Positions 6,150 to 6,533 of a stretch of DNA of 6,533 nt are shown here, in pieces; the first letter of the stretch is position 1; each line of letters starts with the position of its first letter. The stretch spans positions 1-6,533 of the forward strand of contig JASHSX010000127.1 of the NCBI GenBank assembly GCA_030040865.1, given 5' to 3'. The notes beneath the pieces were generated by a model. It searched no databases. It saw only the letters and a program-made list of their open reading frames with translations, and was not told the origin of the DNA. This DNA is from Thermoplasmata archaeon (GTDB lineage: Archaea; Thermoplasmatota; Thermoplasmata; Lutacidiplasmatales; UBA184). A program made the translations under genes and the position numbers.

Positions 6150-6533
6150 GTGAGCCCGCTCACGTTCTCTCGATACAGCTGTATCGCGGTCGTCCCGCTG
6201 GTACTGATAGCGTCCCTCCTGCCGATGGGTGTCTCCGGCCCCGCCGGGACCGCCGGTTCCCACGATTCCGTCAGTTACGGGACGTGGCTGCTCCGAGATC
6301 GAGCTACGACCGATACCGACCTTTCTCCCCTCGCCTCACCCGGCTCACTTCCGTCGAACTGTTCGCAGGGCACGCAGTATCTGCCGGTCGTTCCGGTCGT
6401 CGGCAACAACGCGCCGACCCTCCTCGCCGACTTCAACCTCCTCGGTTCCCTCGGCGGCGGTACCCTCCTCCTCGCCGCCGGCACCTACACCCTCGACCAG
6501 CCCCTCTCCCTCCAGAAATACAGCAACGTCTCC
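6150..6533 (+). CDS. Secreted protein with probable right-handed beta-helix (pectate-lyase-like) domain, N-terminal part
   Basis: The frame opens after TAA 6123-6125 and runs to the window edge, giving 128 codons from GTG 6150. Residues 1-30 are a signal peptide: short polar start with R8, hydrophobic core IAVVPLVLIASLLP (12-25), then GVSGPAG. Residues 31-88 are a linker with no recognised domain and one cysteine at 71. Residues 92-128 contain ADFNLLGSLGGGTLLLAAGT followed by YTLDQPLSLQKYSNVS. This pattern (a helix-like run, GGGT, AAGTY, then a beta strand) is the usual entrance of pectate-lyase-3 type and related parallel beta-helix proteins, where it reads ALxxxGGGTVxLPAGTYxL. The rest of the helix and any catalytic residues lie outside the window, so enzyme versus adhesin cannot be told. 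It is divergent from the flippase, sharing a 188-bp intergenic region. The frame and signal peptide are secure; the fold is inferred from about 35 residues. Confidence 0.75.
   Translation, partial: MSPLTFSRYSCIAVVPLVLIASLLPMGVSGPAGTAGSHDSVSYGTWLLRDRATTDTDLSPLASPGSLPSNCSQGTQYLPVVPVVGNNAPTLLADFNLLGSLGGGTLLLAAGTYTLDQPLSLQKYSNVS
6171..6186. repeat. Perfect 16-bp palindrome inside the signal-peptide codons
   Basis: CGATACAGCTGTATCG is self-complementary over all 16 bases, at codons 8-13 of the plus-strand secreted gene. The symmetry ends at 6170 and 6187. It is AT-richer than its surroundings and sits 21 bp after the start codon, a position suited to a downstream operator. It has the size of a dimeric regulator site, but none has been shown. 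Confidence 0.55.

Overview
The window is high-GC DNA carrying four protein-coding genes. Three lie on the minus strand and one on the plus strand, and two of the four run off the window ends. I read the host as an archaeon, most likely an uncultured, high-GC member of Thermoplasmatota. The evidence is that two minus-strand genes have TATA-like boxes at archaeal spacing, one of them apparently giving a leaderless mRNA. The plus-strand gene has a GGTGAT ribosome-binding site, and the proteins are a DUF2079 membrane protein plus secreted, sequon-rich kelch and beta-helix proteins. No rRNA or housekeeping gene is present, so this is an inference; a bacterial origin is not formally excluded.

Layout. 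Positions 1697 to 1 (minus): the 5' part of a secreted kelch-propeller protein, 565 complete codons, with the C-terminus outside the window. Positions 1698-1903: intergenic, with only a weak candidate promoter. Positions 4198 to 1904 (minus): a 764-residue DUF2079 (GT-C-like) polytopic membrane protein with an unusual disordered N-terminal tail and an extracytoplasmic beta-rich C-terminal domain. Positions 4199-4368: intergenic, with a TTTAAG box placed for leaderless transcription and a short inverted repeat. Positions 5961 to 4369 (minus): a 530-residue Wzx/MATE-type polysaccharide flippase. Positions 5962-6149: a divergent intergenic region rich in dyad symmetry, including a TATA box inside an inverted repeat and a perfect 10-bp hairpin. 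Positions 6150 onward (plus): the first 128 codons of a secreted protein that appears to open a right-handed beta-helix (pectate-lyase-like) domain; a perfect 16-bp palindrome lies inside its signal-peptide codons.

How the genes may work together (inference): the flippase would move a lipid-linked saccharide across the membrane, and the GT-C-like protein has the architecture of an enzyme acting on the outer face. The kelch protein (10 N-X-S/T sequons, several at equivalent positions in successive blades) and the beta-helix protein are exported surface proteins. Together this resembles a cell-surface glycan and adhesin region. I found no mobile element, CRISPR array, tRNA or defence system, and no convincing new system. 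The most interesting signals are the symmetric elements between and inside the divergent genes and the non-standard domain layout of the DUF2079 protein.
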